Origin: Methanomicrobiales archaeon
GTDB lineage: Archaea; Halobacteriota; Methanomicrobia; Methanomicrobiales; Methanomicrobiaceae
NCBI GenBank assembly: GCA_012523385.1
Contig: JAAYIO010000224.1
Span: 1 to 8,206, forward strand
Direction of reading: 5' to 3'
Length of the DNA: 8,206 bases
Positions within the stretch are counted from its first letter, which is position 1. Each line of letters opens with the position of its first letter. Both the position numbers and the translations under genes were made by a program. This document shows positions 1-6,428 of this stretch, piece after piece. Under the pieces are notes generated by a model. That model saw only the letters and a program-made list of their open reading frames with translations, made no database searches and had not been told where the DNA came from.

Positions 1-3
1 AAT

Positions 4-783
4 ATGACCCTTCCCCAGAAATATCTGAATACATTCATATGCGGAGATTCACTTGAGGTCATGCGGGAAATGCCTGACAAGTGCATCGATTTAGTCGTTA
101 CTTCTCCCCCTTATAATCTTAAAAATTCCACCGGAAATGGAATGAAATGTGGCAGTCTTGGTAAATGGGCAAATGCAGCCCTTCTCAATGGTTATCAAAA
201 TTATGATGACAACATGCCCCATGATGAGTATGCGTCCTGGCAAAGAGCCTGCTTAACCGAGATGATGAGACTCCTGACCGATGACGGCGCCATATTTTAT
301 AATCATAAATGGCGAGTACAGGGAGGCTTATTACAAGACAGAAGTGACATCGTTGCAGAGTTCCCCGTTCGTCAAATCATCATATGGAGAAGAAAGGGAG
401 GCATTAATTTTAACCCCGGATATTTCCTTCCCACCTATGAAGTAATTTATCTTATTGCAAAAAAGGGATTCCGATTAGCGCCAAAAGCCAATGCATTAGG
501 GGACGTCTGGGAATTCGCCCAGGAAATGAAAAATTCCCATCCTGCACCTTTTCCCCTTGTATTAATCGAACGGATCATCTCTTCAACAACGGCGAAATGC
601 ATCCTAGACCCGTTCATGGGCTCAGGAACAACGGCACTTGCTGCTAAAAACTTAGGCCGGAACTATGTTGGCATCGAGATATCCCGGGAATATTGTGATA
701 TAGCCGGGAACAGACTGAAAGAGTCCGATAAGCCATCTTTAGATCCAACCCTAAAAGAGGATTTACCCGGAGATGTGCCTTAG
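4..783 (+). CDS. Beta-class site-specific DNA methyltransferase (N4-cytosine or N6-adenine)
   Basis: Transfers a methyl group from S-adenosylmethionine to the exocyclic amino group of a base in a specific DNA site. The 259-residue protein carries the catalytic motif TSPPY (residues 33-37) before the AdoMet-binding motif DPFMGSGTT (202-210), an order that marks the beta class. HPAPFP (179-184) and YVGIEIS (221-227) are further family signatures. SPPY is frequent in N4-cytosine enzymes but does not exclude N6-adenine. The N-terminus (FICGDSLEVM just before the catalytic motif) is typical of complete members, so the ATG at 4 is plausible, but its ribosome binding site lies outside the window and a longer start cannot be excluded. 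Leucine is written TTA about 10 times in some 25 leucines, while TTA is rare in the beta-propeller gene; this suggests horizontal transfer. No restriction endonuclease follows, and a partner could only lie to the left. Confidence 0.9.
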   Translation: MTLPQKYLNTFICGDSLEVMREMPDKCIDLVVTSPPYNLKNSTGNGMKCGSLGKWANAALLNGYQNYDDNMPHDEYASWQRACLTEMMRLLTDDGAIFYNHKWRVQGGLLQDRSDIVAEFPVRQIIIWRRKGGINFNPGYFLPTYEVIYLIAKKGFRLAPKANALGDVWEFAQEMKNSHPAPFPLVLIERIISSTTAKCILDPFMGSGTTALAAKNLGRNYVGIEISREYCDIAGNRLKESDKPSLDPTLKEDLPGDVP

Positions 784-856
784 AATAATCTATAGAGAAT
801 TTCGATAAACCGATAGAAAAACCATTAATTCAATGCGAATACGTGAAAAGGATATG

Positions 857-879
857 ATTGGATAGGGAATCCGTCCAAT
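857..879 (+). repeat. Small inverted repeat after the methyltransferase
   Basis: ATTGGA (857-862) and TCCAAT (874-879) are perfect 6-base arms around an 11-base loop, in the convergent gap between the methyltransferase and the next gene. No T-run follows on the plus strand, so it is not a standard terminator; it may be a transcript-end structure. The gap 784-937 holds no credible gene. Confidence 0.3.
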
Positions 880-883
880 GTTC

Positions 884-929
884 GGGTAAAAAATATGATT
901 TCAGGAGACCGGAAGCGACAGAGTGTCGC
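884..929 (-). terminator. Putative terminator of the 938-1414 gene
   Basis: Reading the minus strand past the stop of the small membrane protein, a perfect 6-base stem (GCGACA / TGTCGC, 915-929, 3-base loop) starts within ten bases of the stop, and a run of six T follows at 893-888. Archaeal termination depends mainly on the T-run. The gap between stem and T-run is longer than in a classical intrinsic terminator. Confidence 0.45.
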
Positions 930-937
930 AACCCCCT

Positions 938-1414
938 TTACTCTAACAATCCCTTCATCGCTTTATTATACCGCACAATATTTGCAGGCACCCGGCATCT
1001 CCCCGGTTCAGGAGATTTATTAGATATGACAATCACTCCCCGGGAAGGCACAACACCCCACAAAACAAATGCACCGGACAAAACACTCCCCCCCATGCCC
1101 ACCATATACAGTGGTTCGGATATGAGGTCGCCATTCTCATCATAATACCCGGATTGAATTCCGGTATTATTGCGCCAGATGCCAAACAGTTGCCGAAGGG
1201 TAAGTGACGAGCCAGACCGGGTATATGCACTCCCAATCATTGCCGATGAGATTGTGTCATCCAGAATCGGGTCTTCCAGATTTTCAGTAAATACATTCCA
1301 GTGATCGAGGATAAAGGAAAGATCCCGGATTTTTTCGGTAGGATCAGTTGAACTCCCCTGATATATCACCAGATAGGGTGATGGTTCCATTTCGGTTTTC
1401 TCAGCGTTTGTCAT
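938..1414 (-). CDS. Small predicted membrane-anchored protein of unknown function
   Basis: I do not recognise this 158-residue protein. The first 100 residues are polar and mostly soluble-looking, with an acidic patch (ENLEDPILDD, 44-53) and a short aromatic/charged stretch YYDENGDL (90-97). One hydrophobic segment follows at about 102-122 (LYMVGMGGSVLSGAFVLWG), possibly reaching 131, then a basic tail (RCRVPANIVRYNKAMKG). That suggests a single-pass membrane protein with the tail inside, but topology is inferred. An in-frame ATG also exists at 1426. I prefer 1414 because GGTGG lies about 6 bases ahead of it, whereas the upstream ATG is itself fused to that site. A TATA-like element about 35 bases upstream fits a leader of roughly 12 bases. 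It is convergent with the methyltransferase and shares no operon. An intact, promoted ORF makes it likely to be real. Confidence 0.6.
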   Translation of the reverse strand: MTNAEKTEMEPSPYLVIYQGSSTDPTEKIRDLSFILDHWNVFTENLEDPILDDTISSAMIGSAYTRSGSSLTLRQLFGIWRNNTGIQSGYYDENGDLISEPLYMVGMGGSVLSGAFVLWGVVPSRGVIVISNKSPEPGRCRVPANIVRYNKAMKGLLE

Positions 1415-1446
1415 GTTACCCACCATCCTTTACTTGCGTGCGGAAC

Positions 1447-1456
1447 TATAAATATA
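1447..1456 (-). promoter_or_regulatory. TATA-box promoter of the 938-1414 gene
   Basis: On the minus strand the sequence TATATTTATA matches an archaeal box A. Its centre lies about 37 bases ahead of the chosen ATG at 1414, placing transcription start near 1426 and leaving a short leader that just contains the GGTGG ribosome binding site. This also argues against the ATG at 1426. Confidence 0.5.
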
Positions 1457-1506
1457 TTACTGTAATGCATCAATGTGCCATTGTAATATTCCACATGGTA
1501 ATATTT
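1456..1506. repeat. Inverted and direct repeats upstream of the 938-1414 promoter
   Basis: Three features sit immediately upstream of the TATA element. ATTAC-T-GTAAT (1456-1466) is a perfect 5-base palindrome. AATATTCCA (1485-1493) and TGG-T-AATATT (1496-1505) form a second palindrome with one extra base. GTAAT occurs as direct repeats at 1462, 1483 and 1498. The position upstream of box A would suit an activator or repressor site. AT-richness raises the chance of coincidence. Confidence 0.35.
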
Positions 1507-1986
1507 TCGTTTTCCCGACCCATCTTCATCATATCTTTCGTTTTCATATCAGCCGAGATCGCCCGAATTCGGGTATGGCACTGCGGTATTTTTAAAAAAA
1601 CAATCCGTTAAAAGCAGAAAAGATCCCCCAATCACCCGCCAAGTTTATTTTCAGAAGGTAATGCCCCTAATCTAACGAAGAAACCTCCGGGCAGCATATC
1701 ATTACATGCCTTACCCACCTTATGGACTCACACAGGAAACCGGTAAAAAAATCGAGATGAATCACCCCTACCCTTACCGCAAAGATCCCCCAAATCCTCG
1801 GATTCATCTCCGTAATGACACTGCCGTCCGGATTGAGAACGACATGCCCGGAGGCATCCGGAACGACTGCATGTGATGTTTCCCTCTCTGTTCCTGAGAT
1901 ACGAATACAAAATGGGGGCAACGCCTAGCACTACGCCCAGCATTCATTTATCATCGGCACACCAGAGAAGCCTTAGAAAGAGGATT
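1507..1986. other. Long stretch without an intact gene
   Basis: Apart from the possible remnant at 1667-1943, nothing here looks like a complete gene. TTTTTAAAAAAA around 1590-1601 is a TATA-like or T/A-run element with no start codon and ribosome binding site at a sensible distance on either strand. A GGAGGT on the minus strand near 1688 is not followed by a start codon. Confidence 0.4.
1667..1943 (-). pseudogene. Possible frameshifted remnant of a small membrane protein
   Basis: Two overlapping minus-strand frames each look partly coding. From ATG 1943, one frame starts with a hydrophobic segment (MLGVVLGVAPILYSYL) and then degrades into a Cys/Arg/Ser-rich tail ending at 1728. The other frame continues with a more natural sequence, GHVVLNPDGSVITEMNPR, running to a stop at 1667. 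Joining the hydrophobic start to the second frame near 1860-1880 would give an anchored protein of roughly 90 residues. There is no strong ribosome binding site and no recognised family. Chance open frames are a real alternative. Confidence 0.25.
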
Positions 1987-2013
1987 CTGGACGTTTGCTC
2001 AAAGTATGTCCAG
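1987..2013. repeat. Imperfect palindrome upstream of the YegP promoter
   Basis: CTGGAC (1987-1992) pairs with GTCCAG (2008-2013), and inside them TTTG (1994-1997) pairs with CAAA (2000-2003) around a 2-base loop. It ends about 6 bases ahead of the TATA box at 2020, a common place for an archaeal transcription factor site. It could also be a chance structure. Confidence 0.35.
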
Positions 2014-2019
2014 CGAACA

Positions 2020-2027
2020 TTTAAATA
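2020..2027 (+). promoter_or_regulatory. TATA-box promoter of the YegP-like gene
   Basis: TTTAAATA matches an archaeal box A and lies about 35 bases ahead of the ATG at 2058. Transcription would begin near 2045-2050, giving a leader barely long enough for the GGTGGTGG ribosome binding site. The element is nearly symmetrical (ATTTAAAT) and could also fire on the minus strand. Confidence 0.5.
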
Positions 2028-2028
2028 T

Positions 2029-2044
2029 TGAATACCCGTATTCA
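2029..2044. promoter_or_regulatory. Perfect palindrome between TATA box and start: operator candidate
   Basis: TGAATAC (2029-2035) and GTATTCA (2038-2044) are perfect 7-base arms separated by CC. The palindrome touches the TATA box on one side and the ribosome binding site on the other, so a bound protein would block transcription initiation. A repressor site is the simplest reading; no regulator gene lies next to it. Confidence 0.4.
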
Positions 2045-2045
2045 G

Positions 2046-2053
2046 GGTGGTGG
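2046..2053 (+). promoter_or_regulatory. Ribosome binding site that fixes the YegP start
   Basis: GGTGGTGG contains the GGTG core of archaeal Shine-Dalgarno sites and ends 4 bases before ATG 2058. A longer reading from 2028 (TTG) would place this site inside the gene and is unlikely. Confidence 0.6.
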
Positions 2054-2057
2054 TTAT

Positions 2058-2249
2058 ATGCCTCATGGGAAATTTGAAATTTACAAAGACCGTTCGGGGG
2101 AATTCCGGTTCCGGCTCAAAGCAGCAAATGGACAGACCATCGCTATTGGGCAGGGGTATTCCTCCAAGGCATCGTGTATGAAGGGCATTGCGAGCATTCG
2201 AAAAAACGCTCCTGCTGCCCAGGTTATTGAACTTGAAGTTGATCTGTAG
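2058..2249 (+). CDS. YegP/DUF1508 family single-domain protein
   Basis: A 63-residue protein of the DUF1508 (YegP) family, whose biochemical function is not established. The family pattern is clear: KFEIYKDRSGEFRFRLKAANG (residues 5-25, first strands), then GQGYSSKASCMKGI (31-44), the turn and helix usually read as GYSSK..A..GI, then RKNAP (48-52). Members such as E. coli YegP carry two copies of this unit; this one carries a single copy, as many family members do. It probably acts in the cytoplasm, with no signal or membrane segment. The start at 2058 follows a good GGTG site, and the gene has its own TATA box flanked by inverted repeats, so it is probably monocistronic and regulated. A T-rich stretch after the stop separates it from the beta-propeller gene. 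Confidence 0.85.
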   Translation: MPHGKFEIYKDRSGEFRFRLKAANGQTIAIGQGYSSKASCMKGIASIRKNAPAAQVIELEVDL

Positions 2250-2270
2250 CTCCTGAATGAAAACCGGGCA

Positions 2271-2279
2271 TTTTTCTTT
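2271..2279 (+). terminator. T-run terminator after the YegP-like gene
   Basis: TTTTTCTTT begins about 20 bases after the stop codon, without a strong stem, as is usual for archaeal terminators. Confidence 0.45.
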
Positions 2280-2288
2280 CGTAACCCC

Positions 2289-2296
2289 CCCATATA
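2289..2296 (+). promoter_or_regulatory. Possible TATA element of the beta-propeller gene
   Basis: CCATATAT is the best TATA-like stretch upstream of the gene. It would give a leader of close to 100 bases, longer than usual, so a weaker element near 2354-2360 (GTAATTA) is an alternative. Confidence 0.25.
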
Positions 2297-2326
2297 TCCC
2301 GGACGTTTCTCGCATCCATTGTTAGG

Positions 2327-2342
2327 TTCGAAAAGATTCGAA
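2327..2342. repeat. Two TTCGAA palindromes spaced ten bases apart
   Basis: TTCGAA occurs at 2327-2332 and 2337-2342, so each self-symmetrical half-site starts one DNA helical turn after the last, on the same face. They lie about 75-90 bases ahead of the beta-propeller start. This is compatible with a dimeric regulator site. Confidence 0.3.
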
Positions 2343-2398
2343 GTTAACCATAGGTAATTATCATCCATTCTCCAATAGAACAACAATCCAGCGTAATT

Positions 2399-2407
2399 GG
2401 AGGGTGG
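2399..2407 (+). promoter_or_regulatory. Ribosome binding site that fixes the beta-propeller start
   Basis: GGAGGGTGG ends 8 bases before ATG 2416. An in-frame GTG at 2404 sits inside this site and is therefore not the start. Confidence 0.65.
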
Positions 2408-2415
2408 AAGAACGT

Positions 2416-4386
2416 ATGAATCAAAACATTATCTGGGGCCTTTTGGGCGCCGGGATCATCGCTGTCGCGGCTATCTTTGGTGCAGTGATCTTTGCTGAGC
2501 AACCTTTTGAACCCGTAAACGGAACCGGGATGCAGACCTTTACCACAGCATCCGCACTGATGGCCTATCTGGACAGCATGCCACAGCCGGAAACCAGTTA
2601 TTCGGACCTCATTTTCGATGTCATGGGCGGCATCACCAAATCTGTTTCTGAGTCGACAATGCTGGACAGTGCCATGCCTCCGCTTTCGCAGGGGTTGAAC
2701 AGCCCGTCGTCGGGTTCAGGAGAGGCAGCGGTGTACTCGTCCACAAATATCCAGGTGGGCGGAGTCGATGAAGCCGATTTCCTGAAAAATGACGGGAAAT
2801 ACATCTACCTTATCAGCGGCGGCCGACTGGTAATTGTAAACGCATATCCGCCCTCTGGTGCAGGCATTCTTTCAGAGACACCCATCTCCGGCACGCCTTC
2901 AGCACTATTCCTCTCAGGTGACCGGCTTGCAATATTTTCAACCTCTCGAGATACAGAATTCAAGCCAACCGAAAAGGGTGTCGCCCCCATCCCGTATACC
3001 CGGGGTGTAACCCATGCATACGTGTATGACATCAGCGACCGGAAAAAACCCGCACTCATCCGTGACCTCACCGTGAGCGGCACATACTATGACGGACGCA
3101 TGAAAGGAACGGATGTCTTTCTCTTTACCCAGGAATATCTCTCACGCTATGGGGATATGCTGCCGATGCCCGAGGTGCGTAATGGCGATAAAATCATTGC
3201 ACAGCCTCCGGTATCAGTGCCGGATATGTATGGACATTCCTGGCAGTTTACGACCATAACTTCCTTTGACATTCGTGACGGTTCCCTCACCGATGCCGAG
3301 TCATTCCTTCTGGGATACGGAAGCACGCTCTACGCATCTCAGGATAATATCTACATCGCCTACGCCTGGCAACCCTACTCCGGAAGGGGCTGGAACGAAT
3401 TTGGGCAGGCACCCGCAGAACCCCGTGAACAATCCGTAGTTCACCGCTTCTCGGTAGATAAGGGCAAAATATCCTATGCCGCAAGCGGCACCTTCCCCGG
3501 CAAACTCTTAAACCAGTTTTTCCTCGATGAATACAAAGGCAACCTCAGGGTTGCAACCACCGTAAATGACTGGGGCCGCGACACCTATACGCAGTACAAC
3601 AATGTCTATGTCCTTGGTTCTGACCTCGCAATCAAGGGAAGACTGGAGTTCCTTGCTCCGGATGAAAAGATATATGCGGCCCGGTTTATCGGTGACCGGC
3701 TGTATATGGTCACCTTTAAACAGATGGACCCGTTGTTTGTCATCGACCTCTCAGACCCCACGATGCCTGCGGTGCTTGGCGAACTCAAGATCCCCGGCTA
3801 TTCAGACTACCTGCACCCCTATGATGCGACGCACATCATTGGCGTAGGTAAAGAGACGGTGGCCAATGAATGGGGCGGGTTTACCACCGGCGGACTCAAG
3901 ATGGCACTCTTTGATGTCGCTGATGTGAACCATCCCAAAGAGGTTGCCCGCGTGGAGATAGGTCTTCCGGGTACAGACTCTGAAGCACTGCACGATCACA
4001 AGGCATTCCTCTTTGATGCATCACGGCATATTCTCGTTGTTCCGGTGCATGAAGTCGTGAAAGTGCCGGTCACCGGCAAGGACTATGACAGTTATTCGAC
4101 ACGCTCATGGGAGGGTGCCTATGTCTATGGCCTGACGCCGGAGAACGGTTTTGTGTTGAAAGGAACGGTGACACACAATACCAATCCGCAGTCGGGGTAT
4201 TATTGGGGTTCTTCTGACGCGGTCAAGCGGTCCCTGTACATGAATGATGTGCTTTACACAATTTCCCGCACAAAAATGGTGATCAGCGGACTGTTGCATC
4301 CGGACACGGTCTATGGCACCATCAGCCTTCCTTATGGATACGAACGGTATGGTGGGGGGCCTCAGCCAGTTCCGATGTTTGAATAA
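2416..4386 (+). CDS. Membrane-anchored extracytoplasmic beta-propeller protein
   Basis: A 656-residue member of the 'secreted protein with C-terminal beta-propeller domain' family (Beta_propel, PF09826), common in methanogens; its molecular function is not known. Residues 5-27 form a hydrophobic N-terminal segment (IIWGLLGAGIIAVAAIFGAV) that acts as signal or anchor and leaves the rest outside the cell. A low-complexity Ser/Gly linker (about 90-105) leads to the family hallmark STNIQVGGVDEADFLKNDG (109-127), which opens the propeller. Later signatures are the VIDLSDP blade motif, HPYDATHIIGVGKE and SEALHDHKAFLFD. Aromatic- and Asp-rich blades continue to the C-terminus, and the length is normal for the family. 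The gene is preceded by a strong ribosome binding site, followed at once by a T-run, and convergent with the ABC operon, so it is probably transcribed alone. A role in cell-surface binding or envelope structure is inference. Confidence 0.9.
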   Translation: MNQNIIWGLLGAGIIAVAAIFGAVIFAEQPFEPVNGTGMQTFTTASALMAYLDSMPQPETSYSDLIFDVMGGITKSVSESTMLDSAMPPLSQGLNSPSSGSGEAAVYSSTNIQVGGVDEADFLKNDGKYIYLISGGRLVIVNAYPPSGAGILSETPISGTPSALFLSGDRLAIFSTSRDTEFKPTEKGVAPIPYTRGVTHAYVYDISDRKKPALIRDLTVSGTYYDGRMKGTDVFLFTQEYLSRYGDMLPMPEVRNGDKIIAQPPVSVPDMYGHSWQFTTITSFDIRDGSLTDAESFLLGYGSTLYASQDNIYIAYAWQPYSGRGWNEFGQAPAEPREQSVVHRFSVDKGKISYAASGTFPGKLLNQFFLDEYKGNLRVATTVNDWGRDTYTQYNNVYVLGSDLAIKGRLEFLAPDEKIYAARFIGDRLYMVTFKQMDPLFVIDLSDPTMPAVLGELKIPGYSDYLHPYDATHIIGVGKETVANEWGGFTTGGLKMALFDVADVNHPKEVARVEIGLPGTDSEALHDHKAFLFDASRHILVVPVHEVVKVPVTGKDYDSYSTRSWEGAYVYGLTPENGFVLKGTVTHNTNPQSGYYWGSSDAVKRSLYMNDVLYTISRTKMVISGLLHPDTVYGTISLPYGYERYGGGPQPVPMFE

Positions 4387-4390
4387 CCTC

Positions 4391-4397
4391 TTTTTTT
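4391..4397 (+). terminator. T-run terminator after the beta-propeller gene
   Basis: Seven T begin four bases after the stop codon; no clear stem precedes them, as is usual in archaea. Confidence 0.55.
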
Positions 4398-4502
4398 ACC
4401 TATCCACCTCTCCTCCATTTTAGTAAAAATTACCCGTTACACCCGTTCTTCTGAAATTGAGAATATGAACGATACCAATGAAATATCTCGTATTCTTTTT
4501 TG

Positions 4503-4578
4503 GGTATCCATCAGAATTATCCTCTGGCCGAACAGGGAAGGGAATAAATACCTATTCCGGGATACCCGGTATCCATCA
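4503..4578. repeat. Cluster of nested palindromes and a direct repeat in the convergent gap
   Basis: The gap 4387-4686 lies between convergent genes, yet it is rich in symmetry. GGTATCCATCA occurs at 4503-4513 and 4568-4578. GGAATA (4541-4546) pairs with TATTCC (4553-4558) around a TATA-like AATAAATA. CCGGG-ATA-CCCGG covers 4557-4569 and overlaps GGATAC-CCG-GTATCC (4560-4574). An ATG at 4581 opens a 28-codon frame to 4667 without a ribosome binding site. I see no credible protein gene here; a small promoter, a regulatory site or a structured RNA is possible. Confidence 0.35.
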
Positions 4579-4648
4579 CCATGAGTCAAAGAAGTCAGCG
4601 CAGAGTAACGACAAAATGCTTACCACAAAGCCGCTCATTTTCTATCTC

Positions 4649-4675
4649 AAAAAACGATATGTCATGATTAAAAAA
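4649..4675 (-). terminator. Double T-run terminator of the ABC operon
   Basis: On the minus strand two runs of six T (4675-4670 and 4654-4649) follow the permease stop codon by 11 and 32 bases. Tandem T-runs are typical of archaeal transcript ends. Confidence 0.55.
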
Positions 4676-4686
4676 TCCTGAACCTG

Positions 4687-5448
4687 TTACCCGGCTCTCC
4701 GGTTCCGTTCGTGCAGATAAACACCAATCCACAGGAATATACCGCTGAAGAGTACCATGCCGAGGGTGTCAATAAAGGGTCCATAATACCCGGCACCGGT
4801 CAGGGCGTACTGGATGATATCCTTTGCATACGTCAGCGGGGAAGCGAGGGCCACGACACCATAGACGCCCATCGCGCTGACGGGGATAAATATCCCGCTC
4901 ACAAAAAGGAGCGGGAGCCGTATAAAGTTCAGAATCATCATGACATCCCCCGGATTATCCGTGGGGATTGCGGCGAACATAATCCCCATAGCGGAGAATG
5001 CAAAAGAGATAAGGATCAATGCACCAATCAACCCGACCGGATTTGCGATCCGGGTGCCGTAGATGGCAATGCCAATTACCAGCGGGATGGTGGCAATGAT
5101 CGCACCAAAGATCGCCCCTCCGGCAATTTCACCGAACAAAATGGACAGCGGGGAGACCGGTGCGGTTACCATCCGTTCGTAGGTCTTCGTTTTCCGCTCA
5201 GTCGGTACTGCCATCGGCCCAATGGACGATGCGGCGAAGAACACCGAGATCGCCATCAGTCCCGGGACGAGCACATCTGCCGAAAGGTTTCGCCCGATGG
5301 CAAAGGAGAGGAAGAGAAAGAGGGGGAATAAGACTCCGAACATGATGATGCCCGGACGCAGGTAGTATATCCGGGCGTCTTTCTTTGTAATTGCCCATGC
5401 ACTCTTCAGCTCCCGCCATATCCGTGCTGTCGGTGGACGTGGTATCAC
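4687..5448 (-). CDS. ABC-2 type transporter permease (DrrB-like)
   Basis: Membrane subunit of an exporter, working with the ATPase encoded just upstream. The 253 residues contain six hydrophobic segments at about 33-52, 58-80, 102-130, 136-160, 170-192 and 228-246, the normal ABC-2 layout and length. The conserved cytoplasmic turn after the second segment reads ERKTKTYERMVTAPVSP (84-100), the family's E-(x)-GT-E-R-PVS element. The C-terminus is basic (HERNRRAG) and probably cytoplasmic. Translation starts at a GTG (5448-5446) that overlaps the ATPase stop as GTGA, with GGAG about ten bases upstream, so the two subunits are translationally coupled. The substrate cannot be read from the sequence: related systems export antibiotics, lipids or polysaccharide precursors. 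It is the last gene of the operon. Confidence 0.88.
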   Translation of the reverse strand: MIPRPPTARIWRELKSAWAITKKDARIYYLRPGIIMFGVLFPLFLFLSFAIGRNLSADVLVPGLMAISVFFAASSIGPMAVPTERKTKTYERMVTAPVSPLSILFGEIAGGAIFGAIIATIPLVIGIAIYGTRIANPVGLIGALILISFAFSAMGIMFAAIPTDNPGDVMMILNFIRLPLLFVSGIFIPVSAMGVYGVVALASPLTYAKDIIQYALTGAGYYGPFIDTLGMVLFSGIFLWIGVYLHERNRRAG

Positions 5449-6398
5449 GGCATTTCTCCCGTGCGATGATTACGTTGTTTTTGGACAATCGAAAGAAACG
5501 CGTCCTCAAGACTTGGTCCGACGGTGTTGATGGAGAGAATCTTCAGGTGATGCTCCCCGGCATAGGCAAAGACTGCGGTTGCAACATCCCCGGGATAAGG
5601 CGTGAAAAGCCGGAGTTTATTGCCCTCGTGACGTGACGAGGTCACGGTCTTTATCGCGGCAAGGTCTTCCGTGACCCGCGGGGTCATGGAATCAAGCGAT
5701 ACCTCGACTGACTGCGTAGTCTGTATCGTCTTTTTTAGGTTCTCAGGAGCATCCACAGCGGCAATCCGGCCCTTTACAATGATGGCGATCCGGTTGCAGA
5801 GCGTGTTCGCCTCTTCCAGCGTATGCGTTGTCAGAAAGATCGTGGTCCCTTCACGGTTCATGCGGGAGAGGATCTCTTTTAGGAGAAGTGAACTCTCTAC
5901 ATCCAGTCCTGATGTGGGTTCGTCCAGAAACAGAATGTCAGGCTCATGGATCAGCGCCATGCCAAGCGTGAGTTTTCGCCGCATGCCTTTTGAAAAACCA
6001 TGCACTTTCTTATCCCTGAACTCAGCAAGGTCAAAGATATCGAGGATCTCCCGCGCCCGAGCGGTCCGTTTTGTATATGACAGTCCGTACAGTTCCCCCG
6101 CAAACATCAGGTTGTTCCACGCAGAGAGGTCCTCGTAGATGTTCGATACCTCAGGCACAACACCAAAATGCTCTTTGGCGTGGTATGTATCCCGTGCGAT
6201 ATCGTAGCCCATAATCAGTGCTGTTCCCTCCGTTGGTTCTGAAAGCCCGGTGAGCATTCGGATGGTGGTGGTCTTACCGGCGCCGTTTGGGCCGAGAAAA
6301 CCGAAGAATTCCCCCGGTTCCACATCAAAACTGATGTGATCGACCGCACGAAATGTGCCGTAGTCCCGCGTAAGATTATCGACACTGATTGCCTTCAT
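5445..6398 (-). CDS. ABC transporter ATP-binding protein (DrrA-like)
   Basis: Cytoplasmic ATPase that powers the ABC-2 permease. The 317-residue protein has Walker A GPNGAGKTT (36-44), the ABC signature in the variant form FSKGMRRKL (135-143), Walker B ILFLDE (155-160) with the D-loop SGLD, and the switch histidine in LTTHTLEEA (189-197). The Q-loop glutamine is replaced by glutamate in VVPEV (80-84), a change seen in several DrrA-type ATPases. About 90 residues after the nucleotide-binding domain form the C-terminal domain of this subfamily and end in GPSLEDAFLSIV. The start at 6398 has GGAGAAAGG upstream (6414-6406). It follows the cupin gene by 30 bases and overlaps the permease by four bases, making one transcription unit likely. 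Confidence 0.92.
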   Translation of the reverse strand: MKAISVDNLTRDYGTFRAVDHISFDVEPGEFFGFLGPNGAGKTTTIRMLTGLSEPTEGTALIMGYDIARDTYHAKEHFGVVPEVSNIYEDLSAWNNLMFAGELYGLSYTKRTARAREILDIFDLAEFRDKKVHGFSKGMRRKLTLGMALIHEPDILFLDEPTSGLDVESSLLLKEILSRMNREGTTIFLTTHTLEEANTLCNRIAIIVKGRIAAVDAPENLKKTIQTTQSVEVSLDSMTPRVTEDLAAIKTVTSSRHEGNKLRLFTPYPGDVATAVFAYAGEHHLKILSINTVGPSLEDAFLSIVQKQRNHRTGEMP

Positions 6399-6428
6399 GG
6401 ACTTTCCTTTCTCCGTTGGTTAAAGCAG

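Noticed and set aside
858..1145. Open frame of 95 codons on the plus strand starting with TTG
   Set aside because: It runs opposite to the better supported 938-1414 gene, has no ribosome binding site and a composition unlike a protein.
2325..2333. GGTTCGAAA, like the T-arm of a tRNA gene
   Set aside because: No acceptor stem, D-arm or anticodon arm can be found around it; it is part of the TTCGAA pair.
4478..4681. 67-codon open frame on the plus strand in the convergent gap
   Set aside because: There is no ribosome binding site, it runs through the palindrome cluster and the operon's terminator T-runs, and its composition is not protein-like.
4711..5331. Long plus-strand open frame (206 codons) opposite the permease
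   Set aside because: It is the antisense of a clear ABC-2 permease, and its very polar, Gly/Asp/Arg-rich composition is that of an antisense shadow.
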